DNA of 40,301 bases from Nitrosomonas sp. (GCF_019752415.1 NZ_JAIEME010000053.1:1-40301), one strand, 5' to 3'. Counted from the first letter of the stretch, positions 9,182 to 19,137 are shown. Notes: generated from the sequence alone by a model not told the origin. Numbers and translations are program-made.

Positions 9182-10426
9182 TTATGCGGGTTGATTGATT
9201 GCGTCACTGATTCGGTTGGCCCAGGCTGCTGCTTCCAGCTCCATTTTGGTGAATTCACTGATGCTCAGAAAACCCAAGTCTAACAGCATCGCTGAAACTG
9301 TCTCAAACTCACCTTTCTCATGGGCTTCTATCAATTCCAGTTGACGACCCAGATAGCCACGCCGATTTAGCAAAGCTTCGCTCATATCTTTCTGTATGCT
9401 GAGCGAACTCACCAGTTCGGCCATTTCTATCCCAAGTAAGGTATCCAGCAATGATAAGGTACCCACCATAAAAGCGCGATCCTGGTGATTCTTGTCATGC
9501 GGGCGATCTGCTATGGCAATGAACTCAAGTAGTTTGCCTCGTAACGTGGCGGTTTGCATTAATGCATCTGAGGCGTTACCGCCCTTTTGTTTGGCGGCAT
9601 AGAGTAATATCTGCACCCAGCGTTGCAGCTGTTTCCGGCCGAGTATCATAATGGCTCGTTTTATCGAGTTAATTGTTCTTGGCAAGCCACCTGCGGCAGA
9701 GTTGACCATGCGCAGCAGGTTATAGCTTAAACCGGGTTGATACTTGAGTTCATTCTCAATTTCACTCACATCACTGTCTTTAACAACAAGCAATAAAAGC
9801 TTTAGTAAGGCTAGCTTGGATGGATCAATCCGTTTGCCCGAAATAATTTCCGGCTTCGCGAAATAAAAGCCTTGCAACATTTGAAAATTCAAAGCGATAC
9901 AGCTCCTGGCCATTTCCTGGCTTTCAACTTTTTCTGCTAGAAACAATACCGGCCAGCGCTTTAGTTTATTTATAAGATTAATCAGGTTGTTTTGATTCAA
10001 TGCAGTGATATTGATTTTGACTACATTAATTAATGGCATGATGCGGTCATATCGATTATCCAGCTGAACAACATTGGAAAGCGCTAGCTGATAACCTTTC
10101 TGTTTCAGGAAAGTACAGCGCTGAATGATTTCATCATTAATTTCAACGCTTTTTAAAATTTCGAGAACCACATGCTTTTTTGGAAGCATACAAATGGCGT
10201 CATGCAGTAATAACTCAGTGTCGACTTTAATAAAACCGCGCCGTTTTCCTATTACATTTTCAATGCCTAATTGTCCGTAGGTATCAATGATGACATTTGC
10301 CGAAGCGGCAGAATTATCTGTGACAGTAACTGTGTTATTTTGGTCGGAACGGAATAATAATTCATAGGCAACTAAATTATGTTTGCTGTCAAGAATCGGT
10401 AACCTGCCAAGATAAACCTCCTTCAT
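9182..10426 (-). CDS. Degenerate EAL plus HDOD domain signalling protein (YuxH/CdgJ type)
   Basis: The 414-residue protein joins an N-terminal EAL-like domain (about 1-200) to a C-terminal HDOD domain (about 205-400). The EAL signature reads YELLFRS, so the catalytic E-A-L has become E-L-L. The usual metal-binding residues are not evident, while the late LQGFYFAKPE loop is kept. This points to a c-di-GMP sensor or a protein scaffold rather than an active phosphodiesterase. The HDOD half shows the LLRMVNSAA and ILGRKQLQRW segments. Proteins of this architecture affect motility and pilus functions in other proteobacteria. The ATG at 10426 has AGGAG five bases upstream and is preferred to the in-frame ATG at 10447. 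It sits just upstream of pilT-pilU on the same strand, 197 bases from the pilT start, which supports a role in surface behaviour by inference. Confidence 0.85.
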   Translation of the reverse strand: MKEVYLGRLPILDSKHNLVAYELLFRSDQNNTVTVTDNSAASANVIIDTYGQLGIENVIGKRRGFIKVDTELLLHDAICMLPKKHVVLEILKSVEINDEIIQRCTFLKQKGYQLALSNVVQLDNRYDRIMPLINVVKINITALNQNNLINLINKLKRWPVLFLAEKVESQEMARSCIALNFQMLQGFYFAKPEIISGKRIDPSKLALLKLLLLVVKDSDVSEIENELKYQPGLSYNLLRMVNSAAGGLPRTINSIKRAIMILGRKQLQRWVQILLYAAKQKGGNASDALMQTATLRGKLLEFIAIADRPHDKNHQDRAFMVGTLSLLDTLLGIEMAELVSSLSIQKDMSEALLNRRGYLGRQLELIEAHEKGEFETVSAMLLDLGFLSISEFTKMELEAAAWANRISDAINQPA

Positions 10427-10597
10427 ATATTCTCCTGTATCTTCCATCTAGCACGCTTTTGTTTATCGTCTTGAATTAAGCCAACTTGAGTGTTAGCGTG
10501 CGCATCGTAAGATATTGTAATAATTGAAATACCCTCTGGTTATTTCAAAGAGAAAATTTCTCTGGGAGTATGCTATTACTGGGATAACCGGCTAATT

Positions 10598-10636
10598 TGC
10601 CCGGTGCGGCTTGGTGTTTTCCAACATAGCCGGGCA
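10598..10636 (-). terminator. Stem-loop downstream of the HDOD gene
   Basis: TGCCCGG at 10598-10604 pairs perfectly with CCGGGCA at 10630-10636, and an inner TTGG/CCAA pairing (10611-10614 with 10621-10624) closes a small loop. It lies about 70 bases after the HDOD stop and ahead of the EAL-HDOD gene on the minus strand. There is no T-run. It may be a terminator or a leader structure for the EAL-HDOD mRNA. A second short palindrome, AGAGAAA-A-TTTCTCT, lies at 10549-10563. Confidence 0.4.
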
Positions 10637-10705
10637 CGGTATTTACCAGGCTGTGTGTAAAGATAATGCCACTTATCGATATTAGGCTTTTGTGATTTCT
10701 GGTGC

Positions 10706-11548
10706 CTACCGTATGGCATTGAATACTTCTGTGACTTGTAATTTTGCCACTGTCATCACTGATTCAATAATTTCAACTGACAAGCCAAGGTAGCTCCATG
10801 ACTTGAACGCACGGTCAGGTATTGTTTCTTCGTGATTTATTTTCTGATTTGTACAGGGCTGAATATAGTTAGCAATATTGATAGCTGCACAAAGCGTGCT
10901 GGCGTCATACTCATATTCCGCATCCTCCATGGGATCGAGTTGGTGTTCAACCATTTTCCAGATATTAGGGGGTAATTTCCATTGCTTCAGAAGCTCAGCA
11001 CCTAATTGCGCGTGAGTAAAACCAAAAATCTTACGTTCTGCCTGGACTACAACATCTTCACCTTGGGTTGTACAACTCAATACTTTTGCAGATTCTTCCG
11101 GGTACTGGCTGAAGAGGATTAATCTCCCAACACCATGCAACAATCCAGCAATAAAGAAACGTTCTCTACTGCCAACACTCGAGGAGAGTAGTCGCGCAGT
11201 TACACCACAAGGGATACTGTGATTCCAAAATGTATCCATGTCGACCAGATCGGATGAGATGCCTTTAAATGTAGAAGTCACTGATGATGCCAAAACTAGA
11301 TTCCGCAGTTCTTTATGCCCAATTATGGAGATTGCTTTTAAAACAGTTTCTACTTTGCCAGAAAAACCAAAGTAAGTGCTATTCGCGAACTTTAATAATT
11401 TCGCGGTTAATGCTGGATCACTTGAAATCACCTGCTCCAATTCATAATTGGATGCGTCCCCTGAATCAATCATATCGTTTATACGAATTACAACATCCGG
11501 TAAGGAAAAAATTGAGCGAACATTCGTGGCTATCGTGTGAGGATCCAT
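10706..11548 (-). CDS. Stand-alone HDOD domain protein
   Basis: The protein is about 280 residues and consists almost entirely of one HDOD domain. Diagnostic segments are SSDPALTAKLLKFANSTYFGF, the LKAISIIGHKELRNLVLAS helix pair and GLLHGVGRLILFS. In the last of these the HD dyad of true HD phosphohydrolases has become H-G, so hydrolase activity is not expected. HDOD proteins act in signalling, often with c-di-GMP or motility modules, by protein contacts. I favour the ATG at 11548; the frame can also start at a TTG at 11563, but neither has a strong ribosome-binding site. It is followed on the same strand by the EAL-HDOD gene about 280 bases downstream, giving two HDOD proteins side by side next to pilTU. 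Confidence 0.85.
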   Translation of the reverse strand: MDPHTIATNVRSIFSLPDVVIRINDMIDSGDASNYELEQVISSDPALTAKLLKFANSTYFGFSGKVETVLKAISIIGHKELRNLVLASSVTSTFKGISSDLVDMDTFWNHSIPCGVTARLLSSSVGSRERFFIAGLLHGVGRLILFSQYPEESAKVLSCTTQGEDVVVQAERKIFGFTHAQLGAELLKQWKLPPNIWKMVEHQLDPMEDAEYEYDASTLCAAINIANYIQPCTNQKINHEETIPDRAFKSWSYLGLSVEIIESVMTVAKLQVTEVFNAIR

Positions 11549-11664
11549 TTGAGTCTCAGTCAAGAAAATATCAATTAGCGCTGGTCTTAATTTAATTGGA
11601 TAGTCGGTGGTAACATCAGATTTTGGCGATGGAATAACTGTTTTCTAGTCTGTACTCGGATCCC

Positions 11665-11717
11665 ATTGGAATGCTTCGCAAGCAAAACCAAAATGCTCAT
11701 GCGAAGATTAAACCAAT
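11665..11717. other. Imperfect stem-loop in the 262-base gap between the HDOD gene and the ferredoxin gene
   Basis: ATTGG/CCAAT (11665-11669 with 11713-11717) and CTTCGCA/TGCGAAG (11674-11680 with 11700-11706) nest into one extended stem with a loop of about 19 bases. The gap holds no gene. The structure may end ferredoxin-side readthrough or be part of the HDOD upstream region; its direction is not clear. Confidence 0.3.
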
Positions 11718-11810
11718 ATGGGCAGTAATGCGTTGACGATTAAGCGGAGAAAACGGTCTGATTTCGAGTAGAAGCGTGGCACGGTTCCGGCTGATTCCGC
11801 CAGATGTAGG

Positions 11811-12077
<267 letters not shown>

Positions 12078-12557
12078 CTATTTTGTTATTTTTTCGTGTA
12101 GTTTTTTTGCTACCAGCGGGTGTAAAAATGCATCCGCACTACCACCCAATGAAGCAATTTCACGCACAATGGTTGCTGAAATAAACATATATTGTTCTGA
12201 TGGTGTCATGAATAAAGTTTCTACATCGGGATACATACTTCGATTCATCCCCGCCATCTGAAACTCATATTCAAAATCTGAAGCGGCACGCAAACCGCGC
12301 AAAATTATTCGCGCGTTTTGTTGCTGCAAGAAATTCATCAATAAACCAGAAAATGCCATAATTTTTACATTCGGACAGTCTGATAATACTTCGTGTGCCA
12401 TTGCCACTCTTTCTTCCAAAGTAAAGAATGGTTTTTTACTGCTGCTTACGGCTATCGCTACGATGACTTGATCAAACAAACGCGAGGCACGCCGGACGAG
12501 ATCTTCGTGCCCACGCGTTATTGGGTCAAACGTACCAGGATAGATCACTTTATCCAT
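12078..12557 (-). CDS. coaD: Phosphopantetheine adenylyltransferase
   Basis: The 159-residue enzyme makes dephospho-CoA from 4'-phosphopantetheine and ATP, the fourth step of coenzyme A synthesis. The N-terminus reads [14 protein letters not shown], containing the nucleotidyltransferase (T/H)xGH motif. The second signature [14 protein letters not shown] is near residue 130. Length and motifs are standard. The start ATG lies inside the end of rsmD (8-base overlap), so the two are translationally coupled. The last CoA enzyme, coaE, is also in this window at 24748. Confidence 0.97.
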   Translation of the reverse strand: MDKVIYPGTFDPITRGHEDLVRRASRLFDQVIVAIAVSSSKKPFFTLEERVAMAHEVLSDCPNVKIMAFSGLLMNFLQQQNARIILRGLRAASDFEYEFQMAGMNRSMYPDVETLFMTPSEQYMFISATIVREIASLGGSADAFLHPLVAKKLHEKITK

Positions 12558-13104
12558 TCAATTCTAACTCCAGAAGCTGATAGGATACGGCACCAGCTTT
12601 TGCGCTACGTTTTACACGCCACGGTTTATCCGCGATCCAAGTACCTTTAGTCTCAGTATAAACCAACCCGCCTTTTTCCAGATGTGATGGCAGTAACGGC
12701 AACAATTTGGGTAACAGCTCAAGACGATAAGGCGGATCAAGAAAAATAACATCAAATTTCCGCACATCAGAATTCAAAAAATTTAACGCGTTTATCATTT
12801 TCAGCTCAACTTGCGTAGCTTGCAACTTTTCCTTATTTTCATGCAGTGCTTTATAAATTTTAGTGTCTGCATCGACCATCACCACTTGTGATGCGCCGCG
12901 AGATGCCGCTTCAAAACCCAATGCGCCACTGCCAGCAAACAAATCAAGACAATTCAGGCCGGTTAAATCCTGTCCCAGCCAATTAAATACGGTTTCACGT
13001 ATTCTATCGGAAGTGGGTCTTAAATCAGGATTTGCTGGAAAAGTCAGCAAACGGCTGCGCCACTGACCACCAATGATACGGACTTTTCCTCTAACTAAAG
13101 TCAT
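12550..13104 (-). CDS. rsmD: 16S rRNA (guanine966-N2)-methyltransferase
   Basis: The 184-residue protein shows the RsmD N-terminus ([16 protein letters not shown], then [15 protein letters not shown]). It also has the SAM-binding [14 protein letters not shown] near residues 53-66 and the catalytic DPPY near residue 125. It methylates G966 of 16S rRNA in the 30S subunit. It lies between the M16-family gene, 11 bases upstream, and coaD, which it overlaps. Confidence 0.97.
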   Translation of the reverse strand: MTLVRGKVRIIGGQWRSRLLTFPANPDLRPTSDRIRETVFNWLGQDLTGLNCLDLFAGSGALGFEAASRGASQVVMVDADTKIYKALHENKEKLQATQVELKMINALNFLNSDVRKFDVIFLDPPYRLELLPKLLPLLPSHLEKGGLVYTETKGTWIADKPWRVKRSAKAGAVSYQLLELELNG

Positions 13105-13115
13105 GGATCAAGCCG

Positions 13116-14420
13116 TTACTTAATTGCCCCTACGATAACAGTGACCATACCGTCTGGTTGAATCCGTCGCTGGAATGCTTGCCGGATTTGCTCGGTTGTT
13201 ACTGCTTCAACCGCTACCAAATAATCCGTTAAATAAGTCAGTGGTAAATTATAAAAGCCGATCATGGAAAGATAGCTCAATATTTTGCTATTACTTTCTA
13301 TTCGAAGCGGGAAACCGCCAATGATATTTTGCTTGGCAGCCAGCAATTCTTCCTCTGTTACACCACTTGCAACAAAATCTTTAAGCACTTTCTGGGTTAA
13401 TGCCAGCGCTTCTTCTGACTGCTCCTTTTTTGTCTGCAAACCTATTTGAAAAGGCCCTTGTTCTTTATAGGGAGCAAAGAAGCTGTAAACGCTATAAGCC
13501 AAACCGCGTTGCTGGCGAACTTCTTCCATCAGACGTGAAATGAACCCTCCGCCGCCCAGGATATGATTTCCGACTAATAGCGGAAAATAATCCGGATCAC
13601 TTCGACGCAGGCCCGGATAGGCCAATTGGATGTGGCTTTGTGTTGCCGGGTGAGGAATTCTTTTTATTCCTGCTACGGGTATTGATACTGCAGGAATTTC
13701 AGTTTTCTGTCCACTGGAAGAAAGATTGTCAGTTAATTGTTCCGCAATTGCCGCAGCTTCAAGCCGAGTCACGTCGCCAATGATTGCTATCACTGCGTTC
13801 CCGGCAACATAATAGGAACGATAGAAAGCAAGCAAATCTTCCCGCTGCAGCCTATTCAGCGCATCAATCTCTCCCAGCTCATTGAATCCGTAAGGGTGGC
13901 TGCTATAGAGCATTTTCATTAATTCACGCTCGCCAATGTAATCTGGCTTGGTGCTCGATTCTTTAATGGTCGAAACTATTCTTGCTTTTTCACGTAGCAA
14001 TATTTCTTGCGAGAATTCCGGGGACTGAATAATGCGTGCAAATATATCAAGTGCTTGTTTGCGCTCCCGCTCACTGCTCAGAGTACGCAGAGCTAATCCG
14101 GCACGATCGCGGTCAAAATTATTTTTTAATTGTGCGCCGACATCGGCTAACCCTGTGGCAATTTGGTCTTCAGATAGGCCGCCAGCGCCAAGACTAAGCA
14201 AATGCCGTACCAGATTGGCGCAGCCTGATTTGCTGGCTGTATCCATGGCACTACCCGCAGCAAACTCCACATTGATATCCAGCATGGGCAAATCGTGATT
14301 TTCAACAAAATAAACTCGTGCCCCGGAGGATGTTTGCCAGTACTGGATCGGCAGAGAAGCCAATACCCATTGAGAATAAAAACTAAACAGTACAATACCT
14401 ATGAATCGCTTTATTTGCAC
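13116..14420 (-). CDS. M16 (pitrilysin) family protein lacking the zinc-binding motif
   Basis: The 434-residue protein begins with a probable signal peptide (hydrophobic 5-21, cleavage near VLA/SLP), so it is exported to the periplasm. It has the M16 N-terminal domain (about 30-175) and the M16 C-terminal domain (about 190-370). Where active members have HxxEH, this one reads CANLVRHLL: the first His and the Glu are gone. It does keep an RGLAYSVYSF segment in the C-terminal domain, the Arg-Tyr pair typical of the non-catalytic partner in bacterial M16B heterodimers. Such proteins normally sit next to an active HxxEH sister, but here the neighbours are ppc and rsmD. The start is GTG with a perfect AGGAGG five bases upstream. 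Role: probable substrate-binding subunit of a periplasmic peptidase; the catalytic partner is not in this window. Confidence 0.9.
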   Translation of the reverse strand: MQIKRFIGIVLFSFYSQWVLASLPIQYWQTSSGARVYFVENHDLPMLDINVEFAAGSAMDTASKSGCANLVRHLLSLGAGGLSEDQIATGLADVGAQLKNNFDRDRAGLALRTLSSERERKQALDIFARIIQSPEFSQEILLREKARIVSTIKESSTKPDYIGERELMKMLYSSHPYGFNELGEIDALNRLQREDLLAFYRSYYVAGNAVIAIIGDVTRLEAAAIAEQLTDNLSSSGQKTEIPAVSIPVAGIKRIPHPATQSHIQLAYPGLRRSDPDYFPLLVGNHILGGGGFISRLMEEVRQQRGLAYSVYSFFAPYKEQGPFQIGLQTKKEQSEEALALTQKVLKDFVASGVTEEELLAAKQNIIGGFPLRIESNSKILSYLSMIGFYNLPLTYLTDYLVAVEAVTTEQIRQAFQRRIQPDGMVTVIVGAIK

Positions 14421-14462
14421 GCAAGCCTCCTACAGCTCAAGTATTTCAGTAATAAAGGCCTA

Positions 14463-17258
14463 TTAGCCACTATTGCGCAACCCAGCGGTTACACCATTAA
14501 TCGTAAGGTGGATGGAACGTTTAACTTCTTCACTATCTTCACCGGACCGGTAACGGCGCAACAATTCAACCTGCAAATGGTTAAGCGGATCAATATAAGG
14601 GGTTCTGTTGCGAATACTCCGTGCTAGCGTTGGATTATCTTGCAGCAACTCAGTATGGCCGGTCACGGCAAACAACCATTTCTGGCTTCTTGACCATTCT
14701 TCTTTGATACGCCCGAAAATCTGCTCACGCAATACCACATCTTCGACTAATTCTGCATAGCGGGATGCAATACCCATATCTGTCTTAGCTAACACCATGT
14801 CCATGTTCGACAATAATGTTTGCATAAAGGGCCATTCCCGATACATCTCCTGTAATAATGCCAATCCCTGTCCATCCTGATCGGCATGATTGACAAAAGC
14901 TTCTATTGCATGACCGAATCCGTACCAGCCCGGCAACATCATTCGACTCAAACTCCAGCTAAATACCCAAGGAATTGCACGCAAATCTTCAATCGCATCG
15001 GAATTCTTACGTGATGGCGGCCTGCTGCCAATGTGTAGCCCCGCCATTTCTCGAATCGGCGTGGATTCCAGGAAGAATTGCTTAAATCCGGGTGTTTCGT
15101 ACACCAAGTCGCGGTAAGTTGCAAAAGACACGGATGCCAATTTCTCCATAGCCGAATAATAACGATCCGAATTTGTACCGATTGAATCTCGACTCAGCAG
15201 CGTTGCTTCCATCGTCGCAGCCGCCAATGTTTCAAGGTTCCGTCGCCCAATTTCAGGTTCAGCATATTTACTGCTGATTACCTCGCCTTGCTCGGTTACG
15301 CGGATTTGACCATTAACACTTCCTGGTGGCTGAGCCAGGATACTTTGATAACTCGGTCCGCCCCCCCTGCCGACCGTACCGCCGCGACCGTGAAACAAGC
15401 GTAACTCAACTTTGTGTTTGGCGAAAACTTTAGTGAGTTCAATTTCGGCTTTATAAATCTCCCAATTCGACGTGATAAAACCCCCGTCCTTGTTGCTATC
15501 AGAGTAACCCAGCATGACTTCTTGCACGTTGGCGCGCGAACTCAGTAACTTGCGATAATAGGGCAGTGAAAATAACTGATCCATAATCACGCTACAGCTA
15601 CGTAAATCCGAGATTGTTTCAAATAGCGGGATAATATTGAGATGAAGTTGCGGGTTTTCGCCGGCTTGCAATAGGCCGACTTGCTGTAACAAAAATGCCA
15701 CTTCCAGCACATTAATGATATCGGTGGTCATCGAAATGATGTAATTCGACATCGCTACACGTCCAAAACGGCGATGAATTTCGGCGGCGCATTGCAAAAT
15801 TCGCAGTTCGGATTGTGCCAGATCGGAAAAATCAGCGTACGAGACCAGTATCGAACGCGGTTGACTAATTTCTTTAAGCAGCCACTCCGTGCGATCTTTT
15901 TCACTTAGCTGCGCATATCCTTTCCGCCCTGTGCTGCATTCGAATAATTCGCTGACGACCTGCTCATGGATCTTGCTATGCTGGCGCATATCCAGCGGTG
16001 CTAAATGGAATCCAAATACATCCACGGCGCGGCTGAGATTGCGTAATGCGCCGCGTGCTATCCATGATGATTTATGCTGTTTGAGCGAATGGATGATGAC
16101 ATTGAGGTCGTGCAAAAATTCAGTACTACTTGTATAGGGTGCTCTGGTTTCGGCCGGGGTGTATTGCGTGACCTGATGGCCTAATTGATGCGCGGTCGCA
16201 ACCAATCGCGCAGCGATACTGAGGAAAATCCGCCGGTATGGTTCGTCAGACCGGTTAGGAATATCCGGCGCGGTAGCGGCCAGTTGTTGAACTTCATCGC
16301 TGACTTGCACCAATTGCTCGGTCAGGCTCATAGAGCGGCCGATTTTCTGCACAGCATCGATATAAAAATCCAATGCTACCGACGATTGACGTTCCACCGC
16401 CCGTAACATGACATCATGCGTGACAAAAGGATTTCCATCACGATCACCACCAATCCAGCTACCGATGCGCAAGAACGATGTGACATACGGAGCATCTTTA
16501 CCCAAACGGCGTTCGAGCAGGTCTTCTATTTTGGCATAGATGTATGGGATCTCTGTCAAAAAGGTGTAGCTGTAATATGCCAAACCATTCTCAATTTCAT
16601 CATACACAGACAAGCGGGTGGGACGTAACATACGAGTCTGCCACAATATCTGAATGGTAGCGCGCAAGCCTTCCTCATTGTGGCGCAATTCATTTGGCGT
16701 GAGTTCAGTCCGCGCACGTTCTTTCAGCAAACGCTCAATAGTTAATTGGCAATCCAGGATACTTCTTCGTTGGACTTCTGTTGGATGCGCTGTCAAAACC
16801 GGCGATATCATCGCTTTGCTAAAAAAGTCTACTAAGATTGAAATATCTTTTCTGCTTTCCAATATACGTTCCAGTGCTAATGTCACACTTCCAGCCTGCG
16901 GTGGGGATCCCGCTCGAAGATGTGCGCGCCGGCGCCGGTTGTGATGAACATCTTCAGCAATATTGGAAAGTAATGAGAAATAACTGAATGCACGAACGAC
17001 GGGCAATGAGTCTTTGTCACTCAACTGATTGAGTATCTCATCGAGCTCATCTCTCGCCTTTAGATCTTGGTCGCGATGAAAACGAATCGCAGTCTGGCGT
17101 ATATTCTCGACCAGCTCAAAAGCACTATCTCCATCCTGCTCACGTAACGTATCACCCAGCATACGTCCTAGGAAACGAATGTCTTCGCGCAATGGTAAAT
17201 CTTTATCATTCACCAATTTATTGTTGGTAACACTATTCTCTGAATCAGTTGCGCTCAT
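14463..17258 (-). CDS. ppc: Phosphoenolpyruvate carboxylase
   Basis: The 931-residue protein is of normal family length. It contains the catalytic His motif HPTEVQRRS, SWIGGDRDGNPFVT, the second signature GYSDSNKDGGF and the glycine-rich FHGRGGTVGRGGGP. The C-terminus ends in TINGVTAGLRNSG, close to the usual ...RNTG end that forms part of the active site, with Ser for Thr. The enzyme fixes bicarbonate onto PEP to give oxaloacetate, replenishing the TCA cycle; in an autotroph this is a main anaplerotic route. I chose the ATG at 17258, which gives MSATDSEN; the frame runs 16 codons further to a TTG without support. It is divergent from hemC and separated from the next gene by 42 bases. Confidence 0.97.
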   Translation of the reverse strand: MSATDSENSVTNNKLVNDKDLPLREDIRFLGRMLGDTLREQDGDSAFELVENIRQTAIRFHRDQDLKARDELDEILNQLSDKDSLPVVRAFSYFSLLSNIAEDVHHNRRRRAHLRAGSPPQAGSVTLALERILESRKDISILVDFFSKAMISPVLTAHPTEVQRRSILDCQLTIERLLKERARTELTPNELRHNEEGLRATIQILWQTRMLRPTRLSVYDEIENGLAYYSYTFLTEIPYIYAKIEDLLERRLGKDAPYVTSFLRIGSWIGGDRDGNPFVTHDVMLRAVERQSSVALDFYIDAVQKIGRSMSLTEQLVQVSDEVQQLAATAPDIPNRSDEPYRRIFLSIAARLVATAHQLGHQVTQYTPAETRAPYTSSTEFLHDLNVIIHSLKQHKSSWIARGALRNLSRAVDVFGFHLAPLDMRQHSKIHEQVVSELFECSTGRKGYAQLSEKDRTEWLLKEISQPRSILVSYADFSDLAQSELRILQCAAEIHRRFGRVAMSNYIISMTTDIINVLEVAFLLQQVGLLQAGENPQLHLNIIPLFETISDLRSCSVIMDQLFSLPYYRKLLSSRANVQEVMLGYSDSNKDGGFITSNWEIYKAEIELTKVFAKHKVELRLFHGRGGTVGRGGGPSYQSILAQPPGSVNGQIRVTEQGEVISSKYAEPEIGRRNLETLAAATMEATLLSRDSIGTNSDRYYSAMEKLASVSFATYRDLVYETPGFKQFFLESTPIREMAGLHIGSRPPSRKNSDAIEDLRAIPWVFSWSLSRMMLPGWYGFGHAIEAFVNHADQDGQGLALLQEMYREWPFMQTLLSNMDMVLAKTDMGIASRYAELVEDVVLREQIFGRIKEEWSRSQKWLFAVTGHTELLQDNPTLARSIRNRTPYIDPLNHLQVELLRRYRSGEDSEEVKRSIHLTINGVTAGLRNSG

Positions 17259-17325
17259 CGCATCACACACACACTTAAAAATGGATTTGACATGCACTTG
17301 CAACAAGCCAAGTCAGTGTCAGCCA

Positions 17326-17334
17326 TGCTAAAAT
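17326..17334 (+). promoter_or_regulatory. Candidate extended -10 promoter for hemC
   Basis: TGCTAAAAT fits an extended -10 (TGnTAtAAT) and would start transcription about 40 bases before the hemC ATG. No convincing -35 is seen. A second -10-like TATACT at 17371-17376 is too close to the ATG unless the message is leaderless. Confidence 0.3.
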
Positions 17335-17380
17335 GACTATTATTAAGAATTTTTTGTAATTTTTTCATTTTATACTATTA

Positions 17381-18337
17381 ATGCCCAATTCACTTTTATC
17401 CCCCCAGAAAATCGTCATTGCATCACGAGAAAGCCTACTTGCAATGTGGCAAGCGAAGTTTATTCAAAAATGTTTAGGCGAATTATACCCGCAAACTGAA
17501 ATCAGCATACTCGGCATGACAACGCTTGGCGATCAGATATTGGACCAGTCATTATCAAAAATAGGCGGGAAAGGTCTGTTCATCAAGGAGCTGGAGCAGG
17601 CTTTGGAAGATGGGCGCGCTGATATCGCGGTGCATTCGATGAAAGATATGCCCATGAACGTGCCCGAGGGATTCAAGCTTGCTGCCATCACTGAACGGGA
17701 AGATCCTCGCGATGCCTTTGTTTCCAATCAATATGCTAATCTGGATGCGTTGCCAGAAGGCAGTATTGTTGGCACATCAAGCCTGCGGCGAGAAAGTCAA
17801 CTGCGCGCACAATTTCCTCATCTTCAAGTACTACCGTTGCGTGGTAATGTGCAAACCCGGTTACGTAAACTCGATGAAGGGCAGTATGCTGCAATCATCC
17901 TCGCTGCAGCTGGCTTAAAACGGCTTGGATTATCCGCTCGCATCACAGCACTGCTGAATCCTGAACAAAGCTTACCTGCGGTAGGACAAGGTGCTTTGGG
18001 TATCGAATGCCGGGCTGACCGCACAGATTTGGTTGAGATGATGCAACCTTTGCATCATCAAGCAACAGCTTTTTGTGTGGAAGCAGAACGGGCATTAAGT
18101 CGCGTGCTGGGAGGTAGTTGTCAGGTACCATTGGGGGCGTTTGCAGAAATTATTAATGGCACACTCGAGTTACGTGGCTTCGTTGCACAACCTGATGGTA
18201 AACGCATCATCAGTGGCGCATTAAATGGCAAGCCAGAAACTGGCATCACTATGGGACAGCAGCTGGCAAAAAAACTAGTCAATGAAGGTGCTGATGAAAT
18301 ATTAGCAGCCTTGGTCCCAGCAGATGGTTGGAAATAG
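17381..18337 (+). CDS. hemC: Hydroxymethylbilane synthase (porphobilinogen deaminase)
   Basis: The 318-residue enzyme polymerises four porphobilinogens into hydroxymethylbilane. It starts with the family pattern [15 protein letters not shown]. The conserved [12 protein letters not shown] and LRGNVQTRL segments bind the cofactor, and [12 protein letters not shown] near residue 245 contains the cysteine that carries the dipyrromethane cofactor. It is the first gene of hemC-hemD and is divergent from ppc. The ATG has no Shine-Dalgarno sequence; the upstream bases are a T-rich tract. Confidence 0.97.
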   Translation: MPNSLLSPQKIVIASRESLLAMWQAKFIQKCLGELYPQTEISILGMTTLGDQILDQSLSKIGGKGLFIKELEQALEDGRADIAVHSMKDMPMNVPEGFKLAAITEREDPRDAFVSNQYANLDALPEGSIVGTSSLRRESQLRAQFPHLQVLPLRGNVQTRLRKLDEGQYAAIILAAAGLKRLGLSARITALLNPEQSLPAVGQGALGIECRADRTDLVEMMQPLHHQATAFCVEAERALSRVLGGSCQVPLGAFAEIINGTLELRGFVAQPDGKRIISGALNGKPETGITMGQQLAKKLVNEGADEILAALVPADGWK

Positions 18338-19137
18338 TGTTGCCTAAAAACAAACAATTAGACGGCATAAATATTCTGGTTACTCGCCCAATACAGCAAT
18401 CTGTTTTGCTTGCAGAAGGTATTCGCGCTATTGGCGGGAATCCAATTCTACTTCCGGTGCTGGAAATAATTGATGTAAAAGATTTAAATCCTTTGAAAAA
18501 TTTGATTGACCGCTTAGATGAATTCGATTGGGCAATATTCGTCAGTCCCAATGCTGTCAACAAAGCCATGCAATTAATCAGCAAGCAACGTATATTGCCT
18601 TTCCAATTAAGATTTGCCGCCGTCGGGAAAGGCAGTGCAGATGCTTTAAAGCATTATGGCATCAACAAAGTACTCGTTCCAGTTGAGCATTTTGATAGCG
18701 AAGCATTACTGCAACAGGAGCAATTGCAAAACATGGCTGGCAAACGAGTTGTTATTTTTCGTGGTAACGGCGGTAGGGAATTGCTGGGAGACACGCTCAT
18801 GCAGCGTGGCGCATTCCTCGAATACGCAGAATGCTATCAACGCAGGAGACCAGATGTTGATACGACATCATTAATAACTGCTTGGTCGCAAGGCGAGATA
18901 CACGCCGTGATTATCACGAGCAGCGAAGGATTGCATAATTTATTTGACATAATAGGCAAGCTTGGCCAACAATTACTGAAATCGACCCCCGTTTTTACAG
19001 TTCATGAACGTATTGCCCGGACAGCGAAAGAATTGGGGCTGGGGAAAATCGTAAAAGCGACATCTGCTGGAGATGAGGGTTTGCTGGAAAGTCTGCGAGC
19101 GTACTTTCAGGTAACCGGGAAACAGTACAATTTATAA
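18337..19137 (+). CDS. hemD: Uroporphyrinogen-III synthase
   Basis: The 266-residue protein begins INILVTRPIQQS and continues with the FVSPNAV, AAVGKGSADAL and ITSSEGLHNLF segments that recur in the weakly conserved HemD family. It inverts ring D and closes hydroxymethylbilane to uroporphyrinogen III. I chose the GTG at 18337, which overlaps the hemC stop by one base (TAGTG). A TTG at 18328 is in frame but is less likely. Confidence 0.93.
   Translation: MLPKNKQLDGINILVTRPIQQSVLLAEGIRAIGGNPILLPVLEIIDVKDLNPLKNLIDRLDEFDWAIFVSPNAVNKAMQLISKQRILPFQLRFAAVGKGSADALKHYGINKVLVPVEHFDSEALLQQEQLQNMAGKRVVIFRGNGGRELLGDTLMQRGAFLEYAECYQRRRPDVDTTSLITAWSQGEIHAVIITSSEGLHNLFDIIGKLGQQLLKSTPVFTVHERIARTAKELGLGKIVKATSAGDEGLLESLRAYFQVTGKQYNL

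Noticed and set aside
17371..17380. TATACT just before the hemC ATG as promoter of a leaderless mRNA
   Set aside because: No matching -35 lies at a suitable distance and the tract is simply AT-rich; an extended -10 further upstream is at least as good.
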